Notes under the pieces: generated by a model
Seen by the model: the letters and a program-made list of their open reading frames with translations, nothing else
The model's database searches: none
What the model was told of the DNA's origin: nothing
In this document: one piece after another, positions 4,748 to 12,081 of the stretch
Numbering within the stretch: position 1 is the first letter of the stretch
How the letters are laid out: the number at the start of each line of letters is the position of its first letter
Source of the DNA: JBAYVY01 sp041674345
Lineage (GTDB): Bacteria > Planctomycetota > Phycisphaerae > Phycisphaerales > Zrk34
Length of the DNA: 16,867 nt
NCBI GenBank assembly: GCA_041674345.1
Contig: JBAYVY010000037.1
Span: forward strand, 1 to 16,867
Direction: 5' to 3'
Made by a program: the position numbers and the translations under genes

Positions 4748-6523
4748 TTACTTCCGGGGGGGCGATTCATCGCCCCCGCCGGGGGTGACGGACATTTGGC
4801 TGAACATTTGGAGGCCGCGGGGGTGTGAACTGACGCCTCGGATTTTCGCCGGGTTGTAGATGCAGATGGTTTTGTAGAAGTAGATGGGGATGATGGGCTG
4901 CTGATCGAGGAGGCGTTGTTCGGCGTCGCGGAGGGTGGCCAGGCGCGCGGCGGGGTCAATGGTGACGGCGGCCTGCTGGAGCAGGGCGTCGTAGGAAGGA
5001 TCGGAGAAAAAGGCCCTGTTGTCGGACGCGCCGGTGGCGAAGAGATCGAGGAAGGTGGTGGGATCGGGGTAATCGCCGAACCAGCTTCTGCGGACGATCA
5101 TGTAGTCGCCGTTTTGGACACGTTCTTCGGCGACTTTGGATTCCACACCGCTGGGAACGACGTGCAGTCCGAGTTGTTCGATCCACATGCGAGCGACGGC
5201 TTGGGCGACCAGTCCGTGCCCGCCGCCGGTGTTGAACAGCAGTTCGACCTGCGGAAAATTTTTGCCCGCGGGATAACCGGCTTCGGCGAGCAAGCGTCGG
5301 GCGGCATCGGGATCGTAGGCGGGGCCTTGCGCCGGGGTGTAGCCGGGAATGGTGCCATCGGGAGGGATCAGCGAACGGGCGACGGCCTGGCGCAGACGGG
5401 TGACGTGATCGACGACGGCCTGTTTGTCGAGGCACATCGCCAGGGCGAGGCGGACGCGCGGATCGGCGAAGGGATTGGGCTTGCCGCCGACGAGCGTGGG
5501 GCTGCAATTGAACTGGTAGTAATAGGTGCCGAACGCATCGGCGGCGCGGACATCGTTTCGCCGACCGGCGGCAACCTGTTCGAGCAGCTCGGGGGCGAAT
5601 GCCAGCGGCGTGGCGTCGAGCAGAAGATCGACGGCCCCGGTTTCGTAGGCGAGGAACGCGGTGTTGACATGGTCGATGCTGACCAGTCGCAGCGAGCGAA
5701 GCCCAACGGCGGCGGCATTCCAATAGTTTTCATTGCGCGCCATGAGTATGTCCTGCTTGAAACGCCATTGCACGAGGCGAAAGGGACCGTTGCCGATCAT
5801 GCGGCCGGCCTTGGTCCAGTCGGGCGAACGCTCGGCGGCGCCGCCGACCGGATTGATGGCGATGAAGCGGTTGAGTGTCGGTCGGTGGAGCGGAAAGAGC
5901 GGCGGGAAGGCGACCAGATGCTCGAAATAGGCGACGGGATGATCGAGCGCGACCACCAGCGTGTAAGGATCGGGGGCGGCGACGGCGACGAGCTTGTCGA
6001 ACCGCGTCACGGAATCTTCGAGGCGGCGATTCGCGGCGGTCAGACCGGCTGCGTGATCGTGTTTCAGTTCGGCCTGCACGGATTTCAACGAATCGGCGGC
6101 CCATTGGAAGAACGCCGCGGACCCGCGGAATCGCATGAAGAAATCGGTGTACGGAGCGGCGTTTTCGGGCATCAGGCCCCATCGCCAGGCGTAGCGGAAA
6201 TCGTCGGCGGTGAGCGGGTCGCCGTTGGACCAGCGGGCGTTGTGGCGCAGATGAAACGTGTAGGTCAGATGATCGTCGCTGACGGACCACGACTCGGCCA
6301 CCCCCGGCAGCAGTCGCATCGTTTGCGCATCATAGGTGAGCAGCCCCTCGAACAGCGCGTAAGCCACGCGGATGTCGTGGCTCCAGCTCATGCGCTGGGG
6401 GTCAAGCGAATGAACGGCGGTGGGATTGACGGTGGTCAGTTCAACCGGCTGGTCGGGGGCGCGCCAGAAGAATGCCGCGGTCAGCAGGGCGATCAGCAGC
6501 AGAAGCGGAAGGGCGATGCGCAT
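4748..6523 (-). CDS. peptide/oligopeptide ABC transporter substrate-binding protein (SBP family 5)
   Basis: The 591-residue product is an OppA/DppA-type family 5 solute-binding protein that captures peptides or other small solutes outside the cytoplasmic membrane for an ABC importer. Residues about 3-20 (IALPLLLLIALLTAAFFW) form a membrane segment. There is no lipobox cysteine, so it is likely held by an uncleaved N-terminal anchor or processed by signal peptidase I. Family features in order are DPQRMSW near 41, LFEGLLTYD near 57, AESWSVSDDHLTYTFHLR, ARWSNGDPLTADDFRYAWRW (96-115), NPVGG, and GNGPFRLVQWRFKQDILMAR. The late segment SWFGDYPDPTTFLDLFATG follows. The ATG at 6523 lacks a strong ribosome binding site. 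No permease or ATPase gene is in the window. Its last dozen codons (TPGGGDESPPRK) fall on a hairpin repeat. Confidence 0.9.
   Translation of the reverse strand: MRIALPLLLLIALLTAAFFWRAPDQPVELTTVNPTAVHSLDPQRMSWSHDIRVAYALFEGLLTYDAQTMRLLPGVAESWSVSDDHLTYTFHLRHNARWSNGDPLTADDFRYAWRWGLMPENAAPYTDFFMRFRGSAAFFQWAADSLKSVQAELKHDHAAGLTAANRRLEDSVTRFDKLVAVAAPDPYTLVVALDHPVAYFEHLVAFPPLFPLHRPTLNRFIAINPVGGAAERSPDWTKAGRMIGNGPFRLVQWRFKQDILMARNENYWNAAAVGLRSLRLVSIDHVNTAFLAYETGAVDLLLDATPLAFAPELLEQVAAGRRNDVRAADAFGTYYYQFNCSPTLVGGKPNPFADPRVRLALAMCLDKQAVVDHVTRLRQAVARSLIPPDGTIPGYTPAQGPAYDPDAARRLLAEAGYPAGKNFPQVELLFNTGGGHGLVAQAVARMWIEQLGLHVVPSGVESKVAEERVQNGDYMIVRRSWFGDYPDPTTFLDLFATGASDNRAFFSDPSYDALLQQAAVTIDPAARLATLRDAEQRLLDQQPIIPIYFYKTICIYNPAKIRGVSSHPRGLQMFSQMSVTPGGGDESPPRK
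4758..4777. repeat. GGGGGCGAT/ATCGCCCCC hairpin inside the oppA-like 3' end
   Basis: A perfect 9-bp inverted repeat with a two-base centre (or 8 bp with a TTCA loop). It codes for the Gly/Asp/Glu/Ser/Pro tail of the solute-binding protein. With the hairpin at 4720-4738 it forms a closely spaced pair sharing GCGAT/ATCGC cores. Confidence 0.55.
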
Positions 6524-6536
6524 GGACGTAGCTTAC

Positions 6537-6578
6537 CACGGGATCACGGCCTGCCGCCTAAGAAGGCGTCATCCCGTG
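6537..6578. repeat. inverted repeat between the HEAT-like and oppA-like genes
   Basis: CACGGGAT (6537-6544) and ATCCCGTG (6571-6578) are perfect complements around a 26-base interior. It lies in the 94-bp gap, 40 bp past the stop of the upstream minus-strand gene and 14 bp before the oppA-like ATG. It has no T-run, so it could be an mRNA processing or attenuation structure rather than a classical terminator. Confidence 0.35.
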
Positions 6579-6617
6579 CCTGGAAGACGATCATTCACAG
6601 CGCGGTGCCGCGTGGCT

Positions 6618-7673
6618 TCACGGTTTGAGTTGGTCGTCGGTCAGGGCGATCTTGCCGGACTTGAGCACATTGGCCCACTGAAGGACGTTGAGGCGGAACT
6701 GGACGTATTGATCGCTGGTGCCGTTGCGGAAGGCGTCGGTCAGTTCCGGGCCGGGCTGGGCGGCGGGGTCGAAAACCTTCACCGCCCAGTTGAGCGCGGG
6801 ATGGGCGACTTCGACGATTTCCTGCGTGACCGCCAGTTGCGCGTCGGCAAGCTGCCGTTTTTCAACGGCGCGGCTGATGATCTGGAGATACTTGTCGCAA
6901 ACCACCGCCAGATTCTTGATGAGGACCGGATCGGCCTTGCCTTCGATCTGCGCTTCGAGCATGACACGGTAGATGCGGCGAAGGCCGGTGCGCTCCGCCT
7001 GCAAGCCGACGCCCAAACCGTTCTGCGCGAAGTAAGACGCGCGGCTGTTCATCGCATCGACCAACGCCTTGCGGCTTTCCGGCGTGTTCAACGACGCCAT
7101 CGCGTCGTACATCTGTTCCAGCACGTCGGCGGACGGCTCGGTCGCCAGTTTTTCGCCGATGGCCTTTTGAATGCGGCTTCGCTGGTCGGCGGTCATCACC
7201 GCCGCGCCGTTGGCGACACCCAGCGATTCGGCGATGGCCTTGGCGGCCCAGTAGCGCACCGCGGCGTTCTCATCGCGCAAACCCATGCTCATCTGTTCCA
7301 CCCCCGCGCCGCCCGACAGGTGGCCGATGACGATGAGCGTGTTCAGGCGGACCATGAAGTTCTTGCTGGTCACGCCCTCGCTGATTTTCGGAACCACCAA
7401 GGCGGAGTATTGCGTTTTGAACGGATCGCTGATGCCGGCCTGCGTGAGCGGATCAATGAGTTTGCGGCGTGCCTCGGCGATCTGCGCCACCTCCTGCGCG
7501 CCGATCAATTGCCTGCCCCAGTGGTCGAGGTACGCTTCGACCGATTGACGCTGCTCGCCGCTGAACGGGCCGGTCACTCGCATCAGGTCGCCGGACAGAA
7601 TCTCCTGCGCCGACGCTGATCCAATCGCGGCCATCGCCGTCATCCACACCGCACAGCAAGTCACATATCGCAT
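6618..7673 (-). CDS. secreted HEAT-repeat-like protein of unknown function
   Basis: The 351-residue product has a cleavable signal peptide (MRYVTCCAVWMTAMAAIGSA, cut near ASAQ-E at about 23), so it is exported. The rest is almost all alpha-helical. Residues about 95-215 carry HEAT-type helix pairs (VRLNTLIVIGHLSGG, MSMGLRDENAAVRYWAAKAI, EQMYDAMASLNTPESRKALV). Such scaffolds bind proteins; no catalytic motif is visible. GGAGG ends six bases before the ATG at 7673, a strong ribosome binding site. The oppA-like gene follows 94 bp downstream on the same strand. Function unknown; the assignment rests on helix pattern rather than a named family. Confidence 0.75.
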   Translation of the reverse strand: MRYVTCCAVWMTAMAAIGSASAQEILSGDLMRVTGPFSGEQRQSVEAYLDHWGRQLIGAQEVAQIAEARRKLIDPLTQAGISDPFKTQYSALVVPKISEGVTSKNFMVRLNTLIVIGHLSGGAGVEQMSMGLRDENAAVRYWAAKAIAESLGVANGAAVMTADQRSRIQKAIGEKLATEPSADVLEQMYDAMASLNTPESRKALVDAMNSRASYFAQNGLGVGLQAERTGLRRIYRVMLEAQIEGKADPVLIKNLAVVCDKYLQIISRAVEKRQLADAQLAVTQEIVEVAHPALNWAVKVFDPAAQPGPELTDAFRNGTSDQYVQFRLNVLQWANVLKSGKIALTDDQLKP

Positions 7674-7772
7674 GAAAGGCCTCCGATGCGGACAAGAGCC
7701 GCGGGTTCGCCAATGTATCGGGCCGAACGTATCTGCCCGTCAACAGCGTGTCAACTGCCAAGCACAAGCCGA

Positions 7773-7842
7773 AAGTCGGAAGTGGGAAGGCGGAAGTTGA
7801 TTGCCACGGTCTTTACTTCCCACTTCCGACTTCCCACTTCAT
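7773..7842. repeat. heptad-repeat hairpin, panC 3' side
   Basis: The left arm is four 7-bp units at 7773-7800 (AAGTCGG, AAGTGGG, AAGGCGG, AAGTTGA). The right arm is four units at 7815-7842 (ACTTCCC, ACTTCCG, ACTTCCC, ACTTCAT). The arms contain a perfect 17-bp inverted repeat, 7773-7789 against 7816-7832. The last unit includes the TGA stop of panC, so the panC transcript would end in this hairpin. Confidence 0.8.
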
Positions 7843-8693
7843 CCGATCTCCATATTATCAATCAATCGCACCTGATCGCACCAGGCGGCGATCAGACACA
7901 CCACGCCTTTTTCAAAATCCATCGCCCCCGCCCCCGGTTCCAAATCGCGCCGCCGAACCGCCGCATAATCCACCCGCAACCGATGCTCCGCCAGCACCCG
8001 CGTCATCGCCGCCTCGATCACCGCCGCGTCGCGCCCCCCCGCTTCGATCAATCGCTTCGCCTCATGCAGCGACCGGCTCAATCCCAGCGCCCGCTTCCGC
8101 TGCCCCTCATCCAAATACACATTGCGGCTGCTCATCGCCAGTCCGTCGCTCTCACGCATCGTCTCGCAACCGACAATCTCAATCGGCCAGCACATCGACC
8201 GCGTCATCGCCTTCACCACGCACAGTTGCTGGTAATCCTTTTTGCCGAAACATGCGATATTCGGTTCGATGATGTTGAACAGCTTGCCGACCACCCGGCA
8301 AACCCCGCCGAAGAATTGAGGCCGGCTCTCGCCTTCCAATATCGCCGATATCGCCGGTACGTCCAGCATCGCCTCCGCCTGACCAGTCGCCCCCGGATAC
8401 ATCTCCTCCACGCCGGGGTTGAACACCACCGACACGCCCGCCTGTTCGCACATCCGCAAATCCCGCTCGATCGGACGCGGGTACTTCGCCAAGTCCTCAT
8501 GCGGTGCGAACTGCGTCGGGTTCACGAAGATCGACACCACCACATCATCGGCCCGTTCCTTCGCCCGCCGCACCAGTGAAATGTGCCCCTCATGCAACGC
8601 CCCCATCGTCGGCACAAAGCCCACACGCGCCCCCCGCCCACGCATCGCCGCTCGAATCTTCCGATACGCCTCAATCGTCGTCACCACTTGCAT
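7839..8693 (-). CDS. panC: pantothenate synthetase (pantoate--beta-alanine ligase)
   Basis: A full-length, 284-residue PanC. It joins pantoate and beta-alanine with ATP to make pantothenate, the vitamin precursor of CoA, in the cytoplasm. Signature motifs are PTMGALHEGHISL (28-40, with the HxGH nucleotide-binding motif), VSIFVNPTQFAPHEDLAKYP, the pantoate region RPQFFGGVCRVVGKLFNIIE, FGKKDYQQL, and MRESDGLAMSSRNVYL (KMSKS-like loop). ATG 8693 is preferred. GGGGA lies eight bases upstream, and the protein then begins MQVVTTIEAYRKIR as in the family. The longer frame to 8753 translates heptad repeat DNA and is rejected. The glycosyltransferase relic ends 46 bp upstream. The stop lies inside a heptad hairpin. 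Confidence 0.96.
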   Translation of the reverse strand: MQVVTTIEAYRKIRAAMRGRGARVGFVPTMGALHEGHISLVRRAKERADDVVVSIFVNPTQFAPHEDLAKYPRPIERDLRMCEQAGVSVVFNPGVEEMYPGATGQAEAMLDVPAISAILEGESRPQFFGGVCRVVGKLFNIIEPNIACFGKKDYQQLCVVKAMTRSMCWPIEIVGCETMRESDGLAMSSRNVYLDEGQRKRALGLSRSLHEAKRLIEAGGRDAAVIEAAMTRVLAEHRLRVDYAAVRRRDLEPGAGAMDFEKGVVCLIAAWCDQVRLIDNMEIG

Positions 8694-8707
8694 CGCACAC
8701 ATCCCCA

Positions 8708-8742
8708 AATCGAAAATCCGCAATCCGCAATCCGCAATTTTA
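8708..8742. repeat. heptad tandem repeat between the glycosyltransferase relic and panC
   Basis: Five consecutive 7-bp units: AATCGAA, three exact AATCCGC copies, then AATTTTA. It starts 15 bp before the panC start codon (minus strand) and runs into the TAA stop of the glycosyltransferase at 8740-8742. It therefore lies in the panC 5' leader. Confidence 0.75.
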
Positions 8743-9597
8743 CAATTCCCCAAACTTCATCGGCTCCCCCGTCGCCGTCCGGTACACCTCGATCACGCGG
8801 TTCACAAATGCCGCGATCCCGTGTTCCTTCCGCACGTATTCCCTCGCCCGCCCGCCCAACAACCGTAATTCCTCCGCCTGTCCCGGCAACTCAATCAGCG
8901 TCCGCGCCCACTGCTCCGCCGTCGGCGAATCCAGCAATCGCGCCGTCGTGCCGTCGATCAGATCATCCATCGTCGTGTCCGCCGCCGCGATCACAGGCCG
9001 GCCCGCGCTCATCGTCGCCAGCATCAGCGTCCGCATCACCCCCCCCGCCTGCGGCATCAGCACCACGTCCGACCTGACCAACATCCGCTGCGATCCCGCG
9101 TCCGCCCCCACCAAGCATACCTGCCCCAAAATCCCCATCTCCTGCGCCTTCTTCCACCACCGATGCCCCGCGTCCTGCGATGAATACAAAAACAACTGCA
9201 TCTGCGTCAGCTTGGTTCTCGCCCTCGCCACGCCCTCGAAGAAAGCCGCCATCGCCGCGTCAACCTTCCCATCCCCGATCACCAGCAGACACAACGCCCC
9301 GTCCGCTGAACTCATCGGCTCGCCCGCCTCCACCCCCACGCGCATCACGCCCGGCCGAATCAACTCCACCCGCACGCGCCCCCCGTGCGCCTCCCGCCCC
9401 AATCGTTCCGCGATCGCCCCCGTCGTCCCCATCAACGTCACGCTCGCAACATGCCCGCCACGCTCCCCGTCGCCTCCCACACCCTCATGCCCGCTTGCAT
9501 CCATGCCTTTCTTCAACGCCTTCGCAAGCGCCTCCGCCCCCCCCATCGACCAGCAGCCGCACACCACCGGCAAACCCATATCACCCCCCAGCCGCAA
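8740..9597 (-). pseudogene. glycosyltransferase (GT4/GT1-type), C-terminal part after an amber codon
   Basis: This is the larger part of a glycosyltransferase gene interrupted in frame by TAG at 9613-9615. The frame continues without shift from the stop to 8740. It carries the GT-B C-terminal nucleotide-sugar domain: a Rossmann start (LCLLVIGDGKVDAAMAAF), SQRMLVRSDVVLMPQAGGVM, TLMLATMSAGRPVIAA, and a closing helix pattern REYVRKEHGIAAFVNRVIEV. The usual E-x7-E motif of the retaining enzymes is not clear. Without the stop the whole gene, 9885-8740, would give about 381 residues, a normal GT4 length. TTG 9597 and ATG 9579 are possible re-initiation codons. The codon before LIKVAL is probably a former TGG (Trp). 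Sequencing error or readthrough cannot be excluded. Confidence 0.72.
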
Positions 9598-9612
9598 CGC
9601 GACCTTTATCAG

Positions 9613-9885
9613 CTATTCATCCATCGCATGAATCACGTCCACGTCCATCTCCGCCAGTTTCTTCCGCAACCCCCACACCCGCCAGTCCCGCAATATCCTC
9701 CACCGGCTCGAATGATACGTCACCGTTTCGCCCCCGCCCGGCATCGCCTGCCCATCCCCCCGCTCCCCCACCGGCCACACCATCACCACCCCCACCGATT
9801 CATCCGCCAAGCCCACCACCAAATGACGCAGCATCGCCGCCTCATGCTCCGCCCACAACGCATCAACCAGCAAAGCCACCTTCAT
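9613..9885 (-). pseudogene. glycosyltransferase, N-terminal part before an amber codon
   Basis: Ninety codons from ATG 9885 encode the N-terminal Rossmann-like start of a GT-B glycosyltransferase. MKVALLVDALWAEHEAAMLR is the first strand with the acceptor-side helix, and DVDVIHAMDE corresponds to the family's 'DVIHAHD' strand. TAG at 9613-9615 then stops it. The reading frame and homology continue directly past the stop. GT-B N-domains are acceptor-binding, so this piece alone should be inactive. A GGGGG stretch lies too close to the ATG to be an ideal ribosome binding site. The gene diverges from the lipoprotein gene. Its likely role would be surface polysaccharide or glycolipid synthesis, but no sugar-synthesis cluster surrounds it. 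Confidence 0.65.
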
Positions 9886-9975
9886 ACCCCCACAGTGTAC
9901 CGCACCAGCCCCCTCTTCGCGCCCAATCCCGCCCCCTCCCCAACCGCCATTCCCGCTTGCCTCAACGCCTTCATT

Positions 9976-10038
9976 CAATGTCCGACGTCCAATGTGCAAT
10001 GTGCATTTTCCCACACACATTGAATATCGCACATTGCA
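9976..10038. repeat. heptad-repeat hairpin between divergent genes
   Basis: Nine back-to-back 7-bp units run from 9976 to 10038: CAATGTC, CGACGTC, CAATGTG twice, CATTTTC, CCACACA, CATTGAA, TATCGCA, CATTGCA. The two sides are complementary. TGCAATGTGC (9995-10004) and GCACATTGCA (10029-10038) form a perfect 10-bp inverted repeat. It lies upstream of both the glycosyltransferase and the lipoprotein genes, unlike the loci next to stop codons. Confidence 0.72.
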
Positions 10039-10062
10039 TCGTCCCCGCCGGCGTGCGACAAT
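10034..10062 (+). promoter_or_regulatory. weak candidate promoter of the lipoprotein gene
   Basis: TTGCAT (10034-10039) and GACAAT (10057-10062) are separated by 17 bp, about 36 bp before the ATG. Only three and four bases respectively match the sigma-70 consensus. The -35 half lies inside the heptad repeat. Confidence 0.25.
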
Positions 10063-10097
10063 CGCCCCGGTTGCCCACCACCCGACGGAGATGCGTC

Positions 10098-10643
10098 ATG
10101 TCACTGCGTTTTCGTATCATCGCAGTGCTTCTGGCCGCGACCGCCTTGCTCACCGCTTGTGCGAGCGAACCCCATTCGTCCATTGTTGCTCCAACTGCGA
10201 AAAGTCTTTCGGAACACCCGCCGATCGGCGAACTGGGACTGCCCCTGGGCACGATGGCGGAAATTCGCGCCACGGTCGTCGGAGAAGGCGGTGCGAGTAA
10301 GACTGGTCGTTCCTACCGCCTGCAAGTCACAGAAGTCAACGGTCAGCCGTTGCCGCAACCCGTCTCGCTTGAGTTTTGTAAAGAAAGTTTTATTCCGGTG
10401 GATATTGCCTCGGAGCCGTTTGCGTTGTACGAGATGAAGCACGGGAAGGAAACCGGATCGCTGAATGAGTCGCAGATTGCGGAACTGGAAAAGGAATACG
10501 TCGGCCGGCGCATGCACCTGCTCGTGTACGAAACCGGCGGCTACTCCGGCGTGGCCCGCAACATGCCGGAAGACCTTGCCATCTGGCAGGACCATGCGTT
10601 CGCGTTTTCAACGCAATTGGTCATTCTCGGTCGCAAGCCGTGA
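10098..10643 (+). CDS. putative lipoprotein of unknown function
   Basis: The 181-residue product starts with a lipoprotein signal peptide, and the lipobox LLTAC places the lipidated Cys at residue 21. It should be anchored to a membrane from the outside. The mature part is mixed alpha/beta with strands such as MAEIRATVVGEGG, RSYRLQVTEVNGQPL, VSLEFCKESF and RRMHLLVYETGGYSG. It ends AFAFSTQLVILGRKP, suggesting a small beta-barrel/OB-like fold. CGGAG lies seven bases before the ATG at 10098. A long upstream open frame from 9180 translates Pro/Ser/Arg shadow sequence and is not part of the gene. I do not recognise the family. Confidence 0.82.
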   Translation: MSLRFRIIAVLLAATALLTACASEPHSSIVAPTAKSLSEHPPIGELGLPLGTMAEIRATVVGEGGASKTGRSYRLQVTEVNGQPLPQPVSLEFCKESFIPVDIASEPFALYEMKHGKETGSLNESQIAELEKEYVGRRMHLLVYETGGYSGVARNMPEDLAIWQDHAFAFSTQLVILGRKP

Positions 10644-10664
10644 CTGCCGCGCCCCCGTTCCTCC

Positions 10665-10697
10665 CATAATAAAACCCACGGTCCTCTCGACCGTGGG
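10665..10697 (-). terminator. intrinsic terminator of the small basic protein gene
   Basis: CCCACGGTC (10675-10683) and GACCGTGGG (10689-10697) form a perfect 9-bp stem with a five-base loop. On the minus strand the stem is followed by TTTTATTATG (10674-10665). This is a classical terminator 34 bp after the small gene's stop. The hairpin also lies 31 bp past the plus-strand lipoprotein stop but lacks a T-run in that direction. Confidence 0.85.
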
Positions 10698-10730
10698 CAT
10701 GTTCATCCGTTGTCATGTCGTCCGATCCGC

Positions 10731-10874
10731 TTACCGCGCGCCGCGCGTCAGCTTGATCCGACGGGCCGCCTTCAACGCACGCTTCCTGCCCCCGTGGGCC
10801 GGCTTGACCCCGTGGTTCGCCTTGCGATTGCGCCAGTGAAGTTTCGCCTTACGTGTCCGCCTCATGAATGCCAT
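10731..10874 (-). CDS. 47-aa very basic protein, ribosomal-protein-like
   Basis: A 48-codon gene encoding MAFMRRTRKAKLHWRNRKAN, continuing HGVKPAHGGRKRALKAARRI and ending KLTRGAR. Nearly half the residues are Lys, Arg or His, and there are no acidic residues. This composition fits an RNA-binding, small ribosomal-type protein. I do not recognise a named ribosomal family, so the role is inference. The gene is well defined: AGGAG ends seven bases before ATG 10874, a promoter with TTGACG lies upstream, and a strong terminator lies downstream. It is therefore a single-gene transcription unit rather than a chance frame. ATG 10865 is an alternative start but has poorer ribosome binding site spacing. 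The next gene upstream on the strand is nadK. Confidence 0.8.
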   Translation of the reverse strand: MAFMRRTRKAKLHWRNRKANHGVKPAHGGRKRALKAARRIKLTRGAR

Positions 10875-10915
10875 GGTCAAACTCCTGTGTTATTCAGTTC
10901 ATCCAAAGACCAATC

Positions 10916-10943
10916 AGTGTATCAACCCGCCGCGAAACGTCAA
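10916..10943 (-). promoter_or_regulatory. promoter of the small basic protein gene
   Basis: Read on the minus strand, TTGACG (10943-10938) and TACACT (10921-10916) are 16 bp apart, matching the sigma-70 consensus at five and four of six positions. The predicted start would leave a leader of about 35 bases containing the AGGAG ribosome binding site. Confidence 0.5.
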
Positions 10944-11007
10944 AATCACCCCATCCATTGAAGGTTTGGGTTCAACATCGGCGGCGGCGTTGCCGATGCG
11001 GGGGATT

Positions 11008-11886
11008 TCAGGCATTCTTCCCCGGTCCCACCGCCCAGTTCATCTTTTTCGCCAGGCGGGTCCAGTAGCCCATCGCCGGGTTTTTCACGATGCGGATGCG
11101 CTTGGGGTATCCCGCGAACCGGATGCGATCTCCCGCGGCCAGCGGTTGCGTCAACTGCCCGTCGATCACCAGCGTCGTGCCCGCGTTGGCCTGACGCAAG
11201 GTGACGACCACCGCGTCGTCTCCGTGTACGACGATCGAGCGGAATGCCAGCGATTGCGGGCAGATCGGCGTGACGATCATCGCCTCGACATCCGGCGCGA
11301 GGATCGGCCCGCCCGCCGAGGCGTTGTGCGCCGTGGAACCGCTGGGCGTCGCCACGATCACGCCGTCCCCGCCGAACCCCGTGCCCGCGCCGAGATGGCG
11401 ATGCGGGTTGATCTTCAGTTCCAGTTCGATCATGCGGAAGGGCCGGCCCGCGGTGATGACGCAATCGTTCATCGCCAGCGAGCGGAACGCCGGCTTGTCG
11501 TCGCCGTTCGTGTAAAGCCGCGTCTCGATCAGCAGCCGCCGGCTGACCGGCGCATCGGCCGATGTGACCGCGTCCCAGTGCGTCCGCAAATCCTCCAGTG
11601 AAAACTCAGCCAGAAAACCGAGCTTGCCGAAGTTAACCCCGATCAGCGGCATCTCCAAATCCGCCACCCGCCTCGCCTGACTCAGCAACGTCCCGTCACC
11701 GCCCAGCACGATGACCGCCCCCGCCCCCGGAAGGGGTTGCCCCTTGGGCCAAATGATCGGCTCATGCGACACGGCATCCGGCTCGCCGACGATTTCGGCG
11801 CGCTGCTCCAGCCACGGTCGAAACGTCTTCATCGCCTCGACCACCTCCGGCTTGTCACAATTGGCGATCAACAGCACACGTTGCAT
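11008..11886 (-). CDS. nadK: NAD kinase
   Basis: The 292-residue product phosphorylates NAD to NADP in the cytoplasm, using ATP or polyphosphate. It has the family's GGDGT motif at residues 62-66 (VIVLGGDGTLLSQARR) and GVNFGKLGFLAEF (83-95). The NAD-contacting Asn-acid pair is AMNDCVI (ND at 140-141, where many homologues have NE). The Gly-rich block is GDGVIVATPSGSTAHNASAG (173-192). Length is normal for bacterial NadK. ATG 11886 is the natural start, since the protein begins with the first beta strand (MQRVLLIAN), but no strong Shine-Dalgarno is seen. The 195-bp gap upstream holds a heptad hairpin. The small basic gene downstream has its own promoter. Confidence 0.95.
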   Translation of the reverse strand: MQRVLLIANCDKPEVVEAMKTFRPWLEQRAEIVGEPDAVSHEPIIWPKGQPLPGAGAVIVLGGDGTLLSQARRVADLEMPLIGVNFGKLGFLAEFSLEDLRTHWDAVTSADAPVSRRLLIETRLYTNGDDKPAFRSLAMNDCVITAGRPFRMIELELKINPHRHLGAGTGFGGDGVIVATPSGSTAHNASAGGPILAPDVEAMIVTPICPQSLAFRSIVVHGDDAVVVTLRQANAGTTLVIDGQLTQPLAAGDRIRFAGYPKRIRIVKNPAMGYWTRLAKKMNWAVGPGKNA

Positions 11887-11902
11887 GGACGTATCTTATC
11901 AA

Positions 11903-12002
11903 ATCTTCGATCTGCGATCTTCGATCTGCGATTTGAAGAACCCGGCTGCAGCATCTTGCAGATCGCAGATCGCAGATCGAACATCGCGGATCGCAGATTC
12001 CT
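11903..12002. repeat. heptad-repeat hairpin between the STN-cyclase gene and nadK
   Basis: The left arm (11903-11937) alternates ATCTTCG and ATCTGCG and ends ATTTGAA. The right arm (11961-12002) runs GATCGCA twice, GATCGAA, CATCGCG, GATCGCA, GATTCCT. A perfect 15-bp inverted repeat joins them (11906-11920 against 11967-11981). The right arm contains a 35-bp stretch (11966-12000) repeated at 13419-13453 with one mismatch. It lies 16 bp upstream of the nadK start and 80 bp past the stop of the cyclase gene. Confidence 0.8.
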
Positions 12003-12081
12003 CAAAACAATCCGCCATCCGGCAGATTCATCGTAAATGGCACATCCTTTTCAACCGTTCGCTTGTTCATGCGTCATCCGG

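Noticed and set aside
4916..6628. 570-codon plus-strand open frame
   Set aside because: Antisense shadow of the oppA-like gene; Gly/Val/Glu-rich translation with no domains, typical of high-GC antisense frames.
6420..7619. 399-codon plus-strand open frame
   Set aside because: Antisense of the HEAT-like secreted protein; the opposite strand has the signal peptide and the GGAGG site.
8694..8753. panC start at 8753
   Set aside because: The extra residues (MGNCKIADCGLRIFDL...) translate the heptad repeat; ATG 8693 has the ribosome binding site and the family N-terminus.
9180..10097. Long N-terminal extension of the lipoprotein frame
   Set aside because: Low-complexity Pro/Ser/Arg translation opposite the glycosyltransferase; the lipoprotein signal and ribosome binding site fix the start at 10098.
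11903..12002. CRISPR array
   Set aside because: Units are 7 bp with no spacers and the arms are inverted; no cas genes are nearby.
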